Source of the DNA: Armatimonadota bacterium
GTDB taxonomy: Bacteria; Armatimonadota; Zipacnadia; JAUWAU01
Assembly (NCBI GenBank): GCA_030601885.1
Contig: JAUWAU010000028.1
Location: 1-64,000, forward strand
DNA: 64,000 nucleotides
Direction: 5' to 3'
Part shown: positions 23,738-31,824 of the stretch, piece by piece
Numbering within the stretch: the stretch's first letter is position 1
Layout: each line of letters begins with the position of its first letter
Notes under the pieces: model-generated
The model's database searches: none
What the model saw: only the letters and a program-made list of their open reading frames with translations
Told to the model about the DNA's origin: nothing
Program-made: the position numbers and the translations under genes

Positions 23738-24694
23738 GTGAGCCAGCAGACCCGAGTCACCAAAGCCGTTATCACCGCCGCCGGCCATGGCACGCGGCAG
23801 TATCCGGCCACGGCCACCATCCAGAAGGAAATGATCCCCCTGGTGGACCGGGACGGGATCTGCAAGCCGACCATTCAGCTCATCGTCGAAGAGGCCCTCG
23901 AGTCCGGCATCGAACAGATCTGCATCGTGGTGGCGCCGGGTGGCGAGGCGACCTTCCAGCAGCATTTCCGCGAGCTGTCTCCGAAAGAGCGCCCGGCGTA
24001 TGAGGGGAAAGGGTCCGCCCTGCAGCAATCAGAGCTGCTGGGCCGGATGCGCGGGGCGATTAGCTACGCCGTGCAGCAGACCCAGGAGGGGTACGGACAC
24101 GCCGTGTACTGCGCACGGGAGTGCGTGGGCGACGAGCCGTTCCTGCTCATGCTGGGCGACCACATCTACATCAGCCACGAAGAGCGGCGCTGCGCCCGCC
24201 AATTGCTGGATGTCTTCGAGCAGCACGGCTGTCCCGTCTCCGGAGTAGCGCCCACGGCGGCGTCACAGCTCCACGCCTTCGGCACGGTGGCGGGCCAGCC
24301 GCTGGCCGAAGACCCCGGCGTGTACGAAGCACGCGCGATCTACGAGAAGCCCACCCCCGAGCATGCCCGCCAGCACCTGCGCACGCCCGGGCTGCCGGAG
24401 GAGACGTACCTCTGCTTCCTCGGGATGCACGTGTTCACGCCGGCGATCTTCGACTGCCTGGGGGAGCACATTCGGGACAACGTCCGCGAGCGGGGCGAGA
24501 TTCAACTGACATCGGCGCAGGAGCTGCTGCGCACGCGCGAGCGGTACCTCGCCGCCCAGGTGCGCGGCAGCCGGCACGATATGGGCAACCCGGAGGGCCT
24601 CATCGAGACCCAGATGGCCCTGGCCACGCAGTCGCCGTTCGCCGAGCGCGCCCAGCGGACGCTGCGCCAGGCCATCGGGAAACAGCCGCCGTAG
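23738..24694 (+). CDS. galU: Sugar-phosphate nucleotidyltransferase (UTP--glucose-1-phosphate uridylyltransferase-like)
   Basis: The protein is 318 residues with the GT-A-like nucleotidyltransferase fold. The signature loop is 'KAVITAAGHGTRQYPATATI' followed by 'QKEMIPLVD', where GalU proteins have 'GxGTRxLPxTKxxPKEMLP'. 'GYGHAVYCARECVGDEPFLL' and 'LGDHIY' supply the nucleotide and metal site. The expected reaction is UTP plus glucose-1-phosphate to UDP-glucose and pyrophosphate. The usual 'TKAIPKE' reads 'ATATIQKE' here, so the sugar-binding lysines differ and another hexose-1-phosphate is possible. The start is a GTG at 23738 behind AAGGAA. No glycan-synthesis neighbour supports a particular pathway. 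Confidence 0.8.
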   Translation: MSQQTRVTKAVITAAGHGTRQYPATATIQKEMIPLVDRDGICKPTIQLIVEEALESGIEQICIVVAPGGEATFQQHFRELSPKERPAYEGKGSALQQSELLGRMRGAISYAVQQTQEGYGHAVYCARECVGDEPFLLMLGDHIYISHEERRCARQLLDVFEQHGCPVSGVAPTAASQLHAFGTVAGQPLAEDPGVYEARAIYEKPTPEHARQHLRTPGLPEETYLCFLGMHVFTPAIFDCLGEHIRDNVRERGEIQLTSAQELLRTRERYLAAQVRGSRHDMGNPEGLIETQMALATQSPFAERAQRTLRQAIGKQPP

Positions 24695-24805
24695 TTGCCA
24701 CCGCATCGGCAGAATGGATCAGGCGCAACGCGTCGCTGTGGGAGAATGTGGTTGTTGGCGCGACGGCGCCGGCAGCGCAGAGCTTTTCGTATAGATTACC
24801 CCGCT

Positions 24806-26290
24806 TTAGTTGGGCTCAAGCATGCGAGGGGTCGGGTTCTCCTCCCAGCCGGAAGGACGTTGGTTCGCGCCGGGGCGGTCCATGTCGCCGAGGTCTTCGC
24901 GGGCTTGCTCGGCGAAGGCCATGAGGCGTTGGACCACGTCCGGGTGATCGTCCACCACGTTGCTCTCCTCGCTGATGTCGGCTACGAGGTCGTAGAGTCG
25001 CGCGGGGCTCGGCTTGCCGTCGGCCCGGCCGCGGCCGCGCTTTGACTCAAGCGGGAGGTACAGCTTCCACTTGCCGGAGCGGACGGCCTGTAGCTGGTCC
25101 ATGTGGTAGTAGAAGAAGGCCTCGTGGGGGGACCGGGCGCCGGGCTCGCCGGACATGAGGGGCCAGATGTCTTTGCCGTCGATGATGCGGTCGGTGGGAG
25201 GCTCGGTGCCGGCGAGGCGCGCGAATGTGGGCAGTAGGTCCATCGTGGTGGCCACTTCGCGGCACTCGGCGCCCGCGGGGATCTTCCCCGGCCAGCAAAT
25301 GACGCACGGGACGCGCATGCCGCCCTCGGCCGTGGTGTATCCAGAGCCGGAAAGGGGCAGATTAGAGCCCTGAGGCGGGTTGCGCGTCGGAGCGCCGTTG
25401 TCGCTGGTCCAGAGGACGAGGGTGCTCTCGTCCAGGCCAAGGCGCTCGAGGGCGGCCAGGATCTCGCCGGTGGACCAGTCGATCTCCTCGACGGAGTCGC
25501 CCCACGGCCCGTTGCGGCTCTTCCCGCGGAAGGCCTCGCTGGCGAAGGGCGCCTGCGTGCTGCCGGGCATGGCATGCGGCAAATAGAGGAAGAAGGGCCG
25601 GTCGCGGTTCTCGGTGATGAAGTGGATTGAGGCCTCCGTGTAGCGCTTCGTGACGAGATTGCGATCGACGGGCGCGTCGATTACTTCCTCGTTCTGCATG
25701 AGCGGAAGCGGCGGCCACGGCTTGCCCTCGCGCGGCGTCATGTCGTCGCTGTAGGGGATCCCAAGGTAGTAGTCGAATCCCTGGCGGGTCGGGAGGAACT
25801 GCGGCTGGTCGCCGAGGTGCCACTTGCCGATGATGGCGGTGGCATAGGCGCGCTTCTTGAGTACCTCGGCGATGGTGATCTCGTCCGGGTGGAGGCCCTT
25901 TGTCGAGACGGGCTGCAGGACGGAGGCCCCCGTGTCGCTGATGTGCATGTTGACGCGGCGGGGGTAGCAGCCGGTCATGATGCTGGAGCGGGAGGGCGTG
26001 CACACGCCGCTGGTGACGTAGAAGTCAGTGAGGCGCATGCCCTCCTCGGCCATACCATCGACGGCGGGCGTGCGGTGCAGCTCGGAGCCGAAGCAGCCGA
26101 TGTCTCCGTAGCCGAGGTTGTCGCAGAAGATGATGATGAAGTTGGGTGGACGGTCGGGCATGGTGGAGGGGCCCTCTGATGGGCCGCTACCCTCCTTGCG
26201 CTGGTCTGAGGCCTGAAGCTGCGTCGCCAGAGCTGCCGGTGCGAGGGCAGAGGTCTTGATGAAGGCTCGGCGGGTGATGGCGGGTGGCAT
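24806..26290 (-). CDS. Exported arylsulfatase-type sulfatase (Cys-type, needs formylglycine maturation)
   Basis: The protein is about 494 residues. The N-terminus 'TRRAFIKTSALAPAALA' is a Tat-like signal with twin arginines. The metal site begins at 'FIIIFCDNLGYGDIGCFG'. The modified cysteine is in 'SGVCTPSRSSIMTG', the canonical C-x-P-S-R that becomes formylglycine. 'IIGKWHLGD' and 'VLWTSDNGAP' supply further active-site residues. It would remove sulfate esters from sulfated glycans outside the cytoplasm. No formylglycine-generating enzyme or anaerobic maturase is in the window. The ATG at 26290 is used rather than the track's 26461, because it starts directly at the signal. The 223 bp upstream hold no recognised gene. 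Confidence 0.92.
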   Translation of the reverse strand: MPPAITRRAFIKTSALAPAALATQLQASDQRKEGSGPSEGPSTMPDRPPNFIIIFCDNLGYGDIGCFGSELHRTPAVDGMAEEGMRLTDFYVTSGVCTPSRSSIMTGCYPRRVNMHISDTGASVLQPVSTKGLHPDEITIAEVLKKRAYATAIIGKWHLGDQPQFLPTRQGFDYYLGIPYSDDMTPREGKPWPPLPLMQNEEVIDAPVDRNLVTKRYTEASIHFITENRDRPFFLYLPHAMPGSTQAPFASEAFRGKSRNGPWGDSVEEIDWSTGEILAALERLGLDESTLVLWTSDNGAPTRNPPQGSNLPLSGSGYTTAEGGMRVPCVICWPGKIPAGAECREVATTMDLLPTFARLAGTEPPTDRIIDGKDIWPLMSGEPGARSPHEAFFYYHMDQLQAVRSGKWKLYLPLESKRGRGRADGKPSPARLYDLVADISEESNVVDDHPDVVQRLMAFAEQAREDLGDMDRPGANQRPSGWEENPTPRMLEPN

Positions 26291-26513
26291 GTGGGCAGAG
26301 CCCTGGCGACGGGATTGTGCCTGGCTCGTGTTGTGTTCGACGTGGGTAAGAGGAATCCTTGGGGAAAGGCCGGGGAAAGGGTCAAGGCTGAAGGGTCGAG
26401 GGTGGGACCAAAGGCGCGGGCGGGCGAGGGGAACCGAAGACAGGACGGCAGTAGTGCCCATGCCAGGATCGGTCTGATAGGAGGAGCGTATCTATTGGAT
26501 GATGCCAACCCCA

Positions 26514-27920
26514 TCAGCCCTTCGCGCCGGCCTCATACGCCTCCTGCAGCAACTCGATGGGATGAGCGACCCGGATGTCCAGGCCGCGCTCGCGGACGCC
26601 CTTGGCGAGCTGCAGCAGACAGCCGATATTGCCGCTGGCGACGACGTCCACGCCGGCGGCCTCGATGTGGGCCATCTTCCGCGCCAGGAGCGCATCGGCG
26701 ATGTCCGGATGGGCGATGTTGTAGATGCCGGCGCTGCCGCAGCACCAGTCACATTCTTTCAGCTCGACGAGCTCCACGCCGGGGATGCTGCACAGCAGCT
26801 CCCGCGGCTCTGAGGCGATCTGCTGCCCGTGGAGCAAGTGACAGGGCTCGTCGTAGGCGACCCTCAGCTTCCCTGCTTCTGTAGGGCGGGGATGCCCATC
26901 CCCGCCGAGGGCGGGCTTAGGCAAGCCCGCCCTACACTGTGCTTCTCCGGGGGCGGCGAGGGGGAGGCCCGCCAGGAACTCTGTGATGTCACGCGTCTTC
27001 TCCGCGAAACGCTCCGCCCTGTCGGCATAATCAGGGTCGTCTCTGAGCAGCTCGGGATACTCCTTCATCGTCGAGCTGCAGCCGGCGGCGTTGACGATGA
27101 TGGCGTCCACCTCGGCCCGCTCGAAGACGTCGATACTGTGACGAGCAAGCTCTCGCGCGGTCTCAAGGTCGCCCTGGTGCACGTGCAAGCCGCCGCAGCA
27201 GCGCTGATCGGGCGGAGTCACCACCTCGCAGCCATTGGCCGCAAGCACGTCCACCGTGGCCCAGTTGACCGAGCGCAGCATAATGTCCATGACGCAGCCC
27301 GACAGAAAGCCCACCCGGGCGCGGCGCTCACCCTTCGCGGACACGACTTGTGGTAGGGCTGGGAACGATTCTTCGAGCTTCGCCGGCAGGAGCTGCTCCG
27401 CCGCACGAAGCCGACGGGGAAGCAGGCGGGTGAGGCCGCTCTTCCGCAGCAGGAGCTGAATGCCAAGCCGCTGGTACAGGCGGAGCATAACTGCGGCAAC
27501 TCGCAGGCCGCGCGGGCTGGGCATGATCCAACGGAGGACGACCGCCATGGCGGCGCGCTCAAGCGGAGGACGAGCGCGGTGGTACTCCGGCCAGGCCCGC
27601 ACCTTTTCCAGAAGTGCTCCATATTCCACGCCGGACGGGCAGGCCGTCTGGCAGGCACGACAATCGAGGCACAGGTCGAGGTGTCGGAAGACATCGCGCG
27701 TGAGAGAGAGCCGGCCCTCCATGACCGCGCGCGCAAGATGGATGCGACCGCGCGGCGAGGCCATCTCGGTGCGCAGCTCGGCGTACGTCGGGCAGAACGT
27801 GGCGCAGAGGCCGCAGTGGACGCACTGGAGGACTTCGTCGGCAAAGGCTGGCGGGGATGGGCATCCTCGCCCTACAACATCGTCATCGCCCAAGCCTGTT
27901 TGTGCTGCGTCAACGGCCAT
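26514..27920 (-). CDS. glcF: Glycolate oxidase iron-sulfur subunit GlcF, with repeat-derived insertions
   Basis: The protein is 468 residues. Two 4Fe-4S motifs lie near the N-terminus ('CVHCGLCATFCPTY' and 'LCLDCRACQTACPSGVEY'). Two CCG-type cysteine-rich domains follow ('PDQRCCGGLHVHQGDLE' and 'ECDWCCGSAGIYNI'). It passes electrons from the flavin subunits to the quinone pool. About 20 residues at 329-348 ('QCRAGLPKPALGGDGHPRPT') are coded by a GTAG-headed double palindrome, set between 'LPLAAPGEA' and the conserved 'LRVAYDEPCHLLHGQ'. The first 25 residues also read through a related hairpin ('VVGRGCPSPP'). The ATG overlaps the glcE stop by 11 bases. Confidence 0.93.
   Translation of the reverse strand: MAVDAAQTGLGDDDVVGRGCPSPPAFADEVLQCVHCGLCATFCPTYAELRTEMASPRGRIHLARAVMEGRLSLTRDVFRHLDLCLDCRACQTACPSGVEYGALLEKVRAWPEYHRARPPLERAAMAVVLRWIMPSPRGLRVAAVMLRLYQRLGIQLLLRKSGLTRLLPRRLRAAEQLLPAKLEESFPALPQVVSAKGERRARVGFLSGCVMDIMLRSVNWATVDVLAANGCEVVTPPDQRCCGGLHVHQGDLETARELARHSIDVFERAEVDAIIVNAAGCSSTMKEYPELLRDDPDYADRAERFAEKTRDITEFLAGLPLAAPGEAQCRAGLPKPALGGDGHPRPTEAGKLRVAYDEPCHLLHGQQIASEPRELLCSIPGVELVELKECDWCCGSAGIYNIAHPDIADALLARKMAHIEAAGVDVVASGNIGCLLQLAKGVRERGLDIRVAHPIELLQEAYEAGAKG
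26881..26935 (+). repeat. GTAG...CTAC double palindrome inside glcF
   Basis: GTAG at 26881 is followed by a perfect 10-bp stem, GGCGGGGATG-cc-CATCCCCGCC. After GA comes a second perfect 10-bp stem with arms GGGCGGGCTT and AAGCCCGCCC around AGGC, ending in CTAC at 26932-26935. It is the cleanest example here of the head-hairpin-hairpin-inverted-head layout, and it is read in frame by glcF. Confidence 0.9.
27850..27875 (+). repeat. CTAC-ended palindrome in the 5' end of glcF
   Basis: GGCGGGGATG-gg-CATCCTCGCC then CTAC at 27872-27875; on the coding (minus) strand this is GTAGGGCGAGGATGCC followed by its partner arm. It differs by single bases from the first hairpins at 8934 and 26881. It lies between the glcF start codon and the first cysteine motif. 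Confidence 0.85.
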
Positions 27921-29271
27921 CGGCGAGTCGTCCCGGATTCAGTATCCCGGCAGGATCGAATGCCCTCTTGATGGACGCCATCAGCTCCCACTGCGCGCCC
28001 GTGTTGCCCCACACGCCTGCCAACTTCTTCACGGCCACCGGCCCTCGTTCGATGATTGCCCAGCCGCCGAGCCGTTGCGTCTCCGCACGCAGCTCCTCAC
28101 ACAGGCCCGCGACGCGCTCCGGCGGTTCGTCGATCGGCGACGGTGCCTCCACGATGACGTACACGATGCCGTTGCCCGCATGCGCCTGCGCGGCGCATCG
28201 CCAGCCGAAGTCCCCGGCAAGCCGTTCTGCCTTCGATATGACCTTCCCCACGTCGCTGCTGAGCACCGAAAGCTTCATCGTGAGTAGGCCCGCCGGGCCA
28301 CCGCCAATTCGCGGCACGAGGGTGCGGAGCCACAATCTGCCCGCCCGCTCGTCCTCGCCGCGGACGCCCTCTGGTCGAGCCCCCGTCTCCAGGAACAGCG
28401 CCTTGGCCTCGGTGAGCTGATAGGACGTTTCCGCAGCGGTGCCCCAAAAGCTGGCGATCACGGCAGCACCGCCGCCGTCATCAGTGCTCAATGGCCGGTG
28501 GTCGGCACGGCCAAGAGATCGGGCGTTCAGAAGCTCGACGAATACCGGCTCGAGTTGCGACGCCACCAGAGCGGCCGCCACCTGCTGCGCCTGTTCGCAG
28601 GACTCGCACCACCCGACCACCATCGCCCGTTCCGGCAGACGCGGCCACACTTTGAAGGTCAGCTCCGTGAGCACGCCCAGCGTGCCGAGCGACCCGACGA
28701 AGAGCCGAGTCAGATCGTACCCGGCGACGTTCTTGACGACGCGACCGCCGGCTTTCATCGGTTCGCCGGTCGCCGCGACGGCGCGCATGCCGAGCAGCAT
28801 ATCCGCCGAGGTGCCGTAGCGGAAGCGGCTCGGCCCGCTGGCACCGGCGGCCACAATCCCGCCGATGGTGGCCTCGTCGCTGCAGGCCGGATCGAGCGGC
28901 AGGCACTGATCGTGCTCGCCCAAGCATCGTTGAAGATCCCCCAGCGTTACCCCGGCCTGCACCGTGACCGTCAGGTCGGCCGGCTCGTGGGCCACGATGG
29001 TGTTGAGCCACGCGAGGGAGAGCGCAATGCCAGCCGCCGCCAGCGGAGCGCCCAGATGGACGAAGGAGCCCGAGCCGTATGGCGCCACCGGCACGCTGTG
29101 CTCAGTGGCGAGCCGCAGGATGGCGGCCAGCTCCTCCACGGTGCCGGGTTGAGCGAGCGCCAGGGGCTCCTGGCCGTCAACGGCGTAGCGTGATGGCTCG
29201 TCGGGAGGTGCAAGGACCTCGGGGCCAAGCTCGCGCTGAAGCCTCTCTATGGCGCTCCGCAGATCACGCAC
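27910..29271 (-). CDS. glcE: Glycolate oxidase FAD-binding subunit GlcE
   Basis: This 453-residue protein has an FAD-binding PCMH domain ('PVAPYGSGSFVHLGAP', 'TVTVQAGVTLGDLQRCLGEH', 'ATIGGIVAAGASGPSRFRYG') and a GlcE-type C-terminal half ('GDFGWRCAAQAHAGNGIVYV'). It lacks the long linoleate/lactate oxidase C-terminal domain seen in GlcD, as expected for GlcE. With GlcD and GlcF it oxidises glycolate (or a related 2-hydroxy acid) to glyoxylate at the membrane. The start is a GTG at 29271, overlapping the glcD stop by eight bases; its own stop overlaps glcF. No palindromic insertion was found in this gene. Confidence 0.9.
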   Translation of the reverse strand: MRDLRSAIERLQRELGPEVLAPPDEPSRYAVDGQEPLALAQPGTVEELAAILRLATEHSVPVAPYGSGSFVHLGAPLAAAGIALSLAWLNTIVAHEPADLTVTVQAGVTLGDLQRCLGEHDQCLPLDPACSDEATIGGIVAAGASGPSRFRYGTSADMLLGMRAVAATGEPMKAGGRVVKNVAGYDLTRLFVGSLGTLGVLTELTFKVWPRLPERAMVVGWCESCEQAQQVAAALVASQLEPVFVELLNARSLGRADHRPLSTDDGGGAAVIASFWGTAAETSYQLTEAKALFLETGARPEGVRGEDERAGRLWLRTLVPRIGGGPAGLLTMKLSVLSSDVGKVISKAERLAGDFGWRCAAQAHAGNGIVYVIVEAPSPIDEPPERVAGLCEELRAETQRLGGWAIIERGPVAVKKLAGVWGNTGAQWELMASIKRAFDPAGILNPGRLADGR

Positions 29272-30790
29272 GGGCTGCTTCCAGTTCTGGCGGGAGCACC
29301 TTGCCCGGATTGCAGATGCCGCCCGGGTCGAAGATTCGCTTCAACTCTCGCATCGCAGACAGATCGGGCTCGTCGAAGATGAGCGGCATGTATTCGATCT
29401 TCTCGCTCCCAATGCCGTGCTCGCCGGTGATGGTGCCCCCGAGGGCGACGCACGCCTGGAGGATCTCGCCGCCGATCCCGGGCACCCTCCGCACCTGTTC
29501 CTCATCGCGATCGTCGAAGAGGATGAGCGGATGCAGGTTCCCATCGCCGGCGTGGAAGACGTTGGCGATCCGCACACCATGCTTCTCTGCGATGGCGGCG
29601 ATCTTCTCGAGCACCTCCGGCAGCTTGGTGCGCGGCACCGTGCCGTCTTGCGTGCAGAAGCTCGGACTCAGACGGCCGATGGCCCCAAAGGCGCCCTTGC
29701 GACTCGTCCACAGCAGCAGCCGCTCCTGCACCGTGCGAGCCATACGGATCTCGCGCACGCGGTTGTTCTGGCAAATCTCCCTGGCCCGGCGCATGCCTTC
29801 GTCCAGGCCGGCTTCGAGCCCGTCGAGCTCGACGATGAGCACGACCTCGGCATCGAGCGGAAAGCCAAAGCCGTATGCGGCTTCCACGGCGCCCACCACG
29901 AGCTTGTCCATCATCTCCAGCGCCACCGGGATGATGCCGGCGGCGATGATGTCCGACACCGCCTGACCGGCGTCCCGCACGGTGTTGAAGATGGCGAGCA
30001 TCGTGCGCACGCCCTGCGGCGCACGCAGCAGGCGCACGATGGCCTTGGTCACGATGCCGAGGGTGCCCTCGGAGCCGATGACGAGTCGCACCAGATCATA
30101 GCCGGGCGCGTCCTCCGTCTTTCCGCCGAGCTGGACCACTTGCCCGGTCGGCAGCACCAACTCCACGCCCAGAACGTGGTTCGCCGTGACTCCGTACTTG
30201 AGGCAATGCGGGCCGCCCGAGTTCTCAGCGATGTTCCCCCCGATGCTGCACGCCTGCTGGCTCGCCGGATCGGGCGCAAAGAAATAGCCGTCCCCCTGCA
30301 CCGCCTCCGTCAGCGCCAGGTTGATAACGCCCGGCTCCACGACCGCGATACGATTCCGCAGGTCGATCTCCAGGATCCTATCCATGCGGTTGAGGGCAAT
30401 GACAACGCCCCCGCCACCGGGTGCCACGGGTAGCTTGCTACCCGTGCGGCCACAGGCCGAGACCTCCACGGGTTGACAAGCAACCCGTGCCACATCTCTC
30501 GCTGCGTGCTGGCCACTGACCACTGACCACTGACCACTGCCTACAGGCGTGCAGCCACCGCTGAGGCCGGTGCCGAGGCCGCGAGGGTAGAAGGGGATCT
30601 TCTCCCGCGCACAGAGCTTGACGATATCCTGCACGTGCGCCGCGTTGCCAACGTGCACGACGACGTCGGGCGTGGCCCGCGCCAGCGTGTAGCCATCGCA
30701 CTCGTACGTGAGCAACTCCTCGGGCCGATGCACGACGGCGTCTCTGCCCGCTATGGACACAAGCTCACGAACGAGGCCGCGTTTCGTCAT
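29264..30790 (-). CDS. glcD: Glycolate oxidase catalytic FAD subunit GlcD, with a large in-frame repeat insertion
   Basis: The protein is 508 residues. The PCMH FAD domain reads 'IPFYPRGLGTGLSGGCTP' and later 'ACSIGGNIAENSGGPHCLKY'. The C-terminal oxidase domain has the conserved 'FHAGDGNLHPLILFD' and 'CVALGGTITGEHGIG'. Between 'LSGGCTP' and 'GGGVVIALNRMDRIL', where family members run straight on, lie about 41 extra residues ('VGSGQWSVVSGQHAARDVAR' to 'ACGRTGSKLPVAPG') coded by a repeat element at 30421-30544. The insertion directly follows the conserved FAD loop, so its effect on activity is an open question. The ATG at 30790 follows the stop of the upstream TPR gene by one base. Confidence 0.93.
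   Translation of the reverse strand: MTKRGLVRELVSIAGRDAVVHRPEELLTYECDGYTLARATPDVVVHVGNAAHVQDIVKLCAREKIPFYPRGLGTGLSGGCTPVGSGQWSVVSGQHAARDVARVACQPVEVSACGRTGSKLPVAPGGGGVVIALNRMDRILEIDLRNRIAVVEPGVINLALTEAVQGDGYFFAPDPASQQACSIGGNIAENSGGPHCLKYGVTANHVLGVELVLPTGQVVQLGGKTEDAPGYDLVRLVIGSEGTLGIVTKAIVRLLRAPQGVRTMLAIFNTVRDAGQAVSDIIAAGIIPVALEMMDKLVVGAVEAAYGFGFPLDAEVVLIVELDGLEAGLDEGMRRAREICQNNRVREIRMARTVQERLLLWTSRKGAFGAIGRLSPSFCTQDGTVPRTKLPEVLEKIAAIAEKHGVRIANVFHAGDGNLHPLILFDDRDEEQVRRVPGIGGEILQACVALGGTITGEHGIGSEKIEYMPLIFDEPDLSAMRELKRIFDPGGICNPGKVLPPELEAARA
30421..30544 (+). repeat. Composite palindromic repeat with heptamer tandem inside glcD
   Basis: First stem: CACGGGTAGC-tt-GCTACCCGTG (30425-30446, perfect 10 bp). 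Second stem: CACGGGTTG-acaag-CAACCCGTG (30467-30489, perfect 9 bp). Then CCACTGA is repeated three times with a partial fourth (30513-30539), and CTAC closes at 30541-30544. On the coding strand it therefore starts with GTAG. The first hairpin is related to the one at 58776-58792. glcD reads through all of it. Confidence 0.85.
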
Positions 30791-30791
30791 C

Positions 30792-31730
30792 TCACACCGT
30801 CGGGAGCTCGTCCGCTGAGCGCGGCGCAGGCTTCACCTTGACCTTGGGGATGAGCTGCTCTGCCGCCTCGATCGCTTTCGCACTCCAGAACGCCTCTCTG
30901 GCCATCCACTTCGTGTCGATGTAATGCGGGTTGATGGACACAGCCCGCCGATACGCCTCAATGGCCTCCCGGCGCTTGCCCTGCGCCAGATAGCCGATGG
31001 CGAGTCCGGCCCAGCAGTCTGCTCTGCCTTGTCTATCAACGTCACTTGTTGGCAGAAGCTCGATGGCCTGCTCCCATTCGCTTACCGCCTCGTCCACCTC
31101 GTCCTGGTCGTATAGCACGTACGCCAAGTTGTTGTGGGCAATGGAACGGCTGTCGTCGAGCTCGATGGCCTTCCGGTACGCTTCGATCGACTTCTTCAGG
31201 TCTCCGATCTCGTATGCAGCAATGCCAAGCGCCACCCACGCCTCCATGTTGTTGGGATCGAGACGAAGAGCCTCCTCGTACTCCGCGACCGCTTCCTCGC
31301 GCCGTTCGGCTCGACCCAGCGCACTGGCGAAGTACCGGCGGACCATGGCATCGTTGGGTGCTTCCTCCACGGCCTTCTCGTAGGCAGCCAGAGCCTCCTC
31401 AGCCCGTCCGCTGCGCTCTAATTGCATCGCCTTCGCCAGATGAAAGCGCGCACGCATGGGGCCGCTCAATTGGTAGGCGATGAAGCCGAGGCCCAGCAGA
31501 AGCAGTCCGCCGGTTATGACGGCCACCCAGACGGCCGTGCGGCTGATGCTCGGCCGCTGCTGAACGGTCGGCACAGCCGGAGGCGGCGGAGCCGCAGGGA
31601 ACGGCGGTGGCGGCTGGGCGGCTGGGGGCGGCACGACAACGGGGCCCTGCGTAGCCATCAATGGCCGACGGCATTGCGCGCACCACTCCGCGCCCTCGGG
31701 ATTCTCATGTCCACAACCCATGCACCGCAT
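30792..31730 (-). CDS. Zinc-ribbon, Pro-rich, single-TM, TPR membrane protein
   Basis: The protein is about 312 residues. The zinc ribbon 'MRCMGCGHENPEGAEWCAQC' is followed by a Pro/Ala linker ('PPPAAQPPPPFPAAPPPP'), one membrane helix ('VWVAVITGGLLLLGLGFIAY') and about five TPRs ('SGRAEEALAAYEKAVEEAPN', 'MEAWVALGIAAYEIGDLKKS'). The C-terminal block 'DTKWMAREAFWSAKAIEAAE' is shared with the next gene upstream (31825), showing tandem duplication. The second ATG (31730) has GGAG at a good distance and begins directly with the ribbon, so I prefer it. One base separates its stop from glcD, so it is probably co-transcribed with glcDEF; a role with that enzyme is unproven. Confidence 0.8.
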   Translation of the reverse strand: MRCMGCGHENPEGAEWCAQCRRPLMATQGPVVVPPPAAQPPPPFPAAPPPPAVPTVQQRPSISRTAVWVAVITGGLLLLGLGFIAYQLSGPMRARFHLAKAMQLERSGRAEEALAAYEKAVEEAPNDAMVRRYFASALGRAERREEAVAEYEEALRLDPNNMEAWVALGIAAYEIGDLKKSIEAYRKAIELDDSRSIAHNNLAYVLYDQDEVDEAVSEWEQAIELLPTSDVDRQGRADCWAGLAIGYLAQGKRREAIEAYRRAVSINPHYIDTKWMAREAFWSAKAIEAAEQLIPKVKVKPAPRSADELPTV

Positions 31731-31824
31731 CGTCATCACTCCGTGTGGCTCATCGAACGACGGTCGTTGGGAACAGCGCTGGTGGACGTGCCTGCGAGGC
31801 CAGGTTGGCAGCGGCACCGAAGCC

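Noticed and set aside
30513-30539. CCACTGA repeats as a CRISPR array
   Set aside because: Seven-base units without spacers are a simple tandem repeat, not a CRISPR array.
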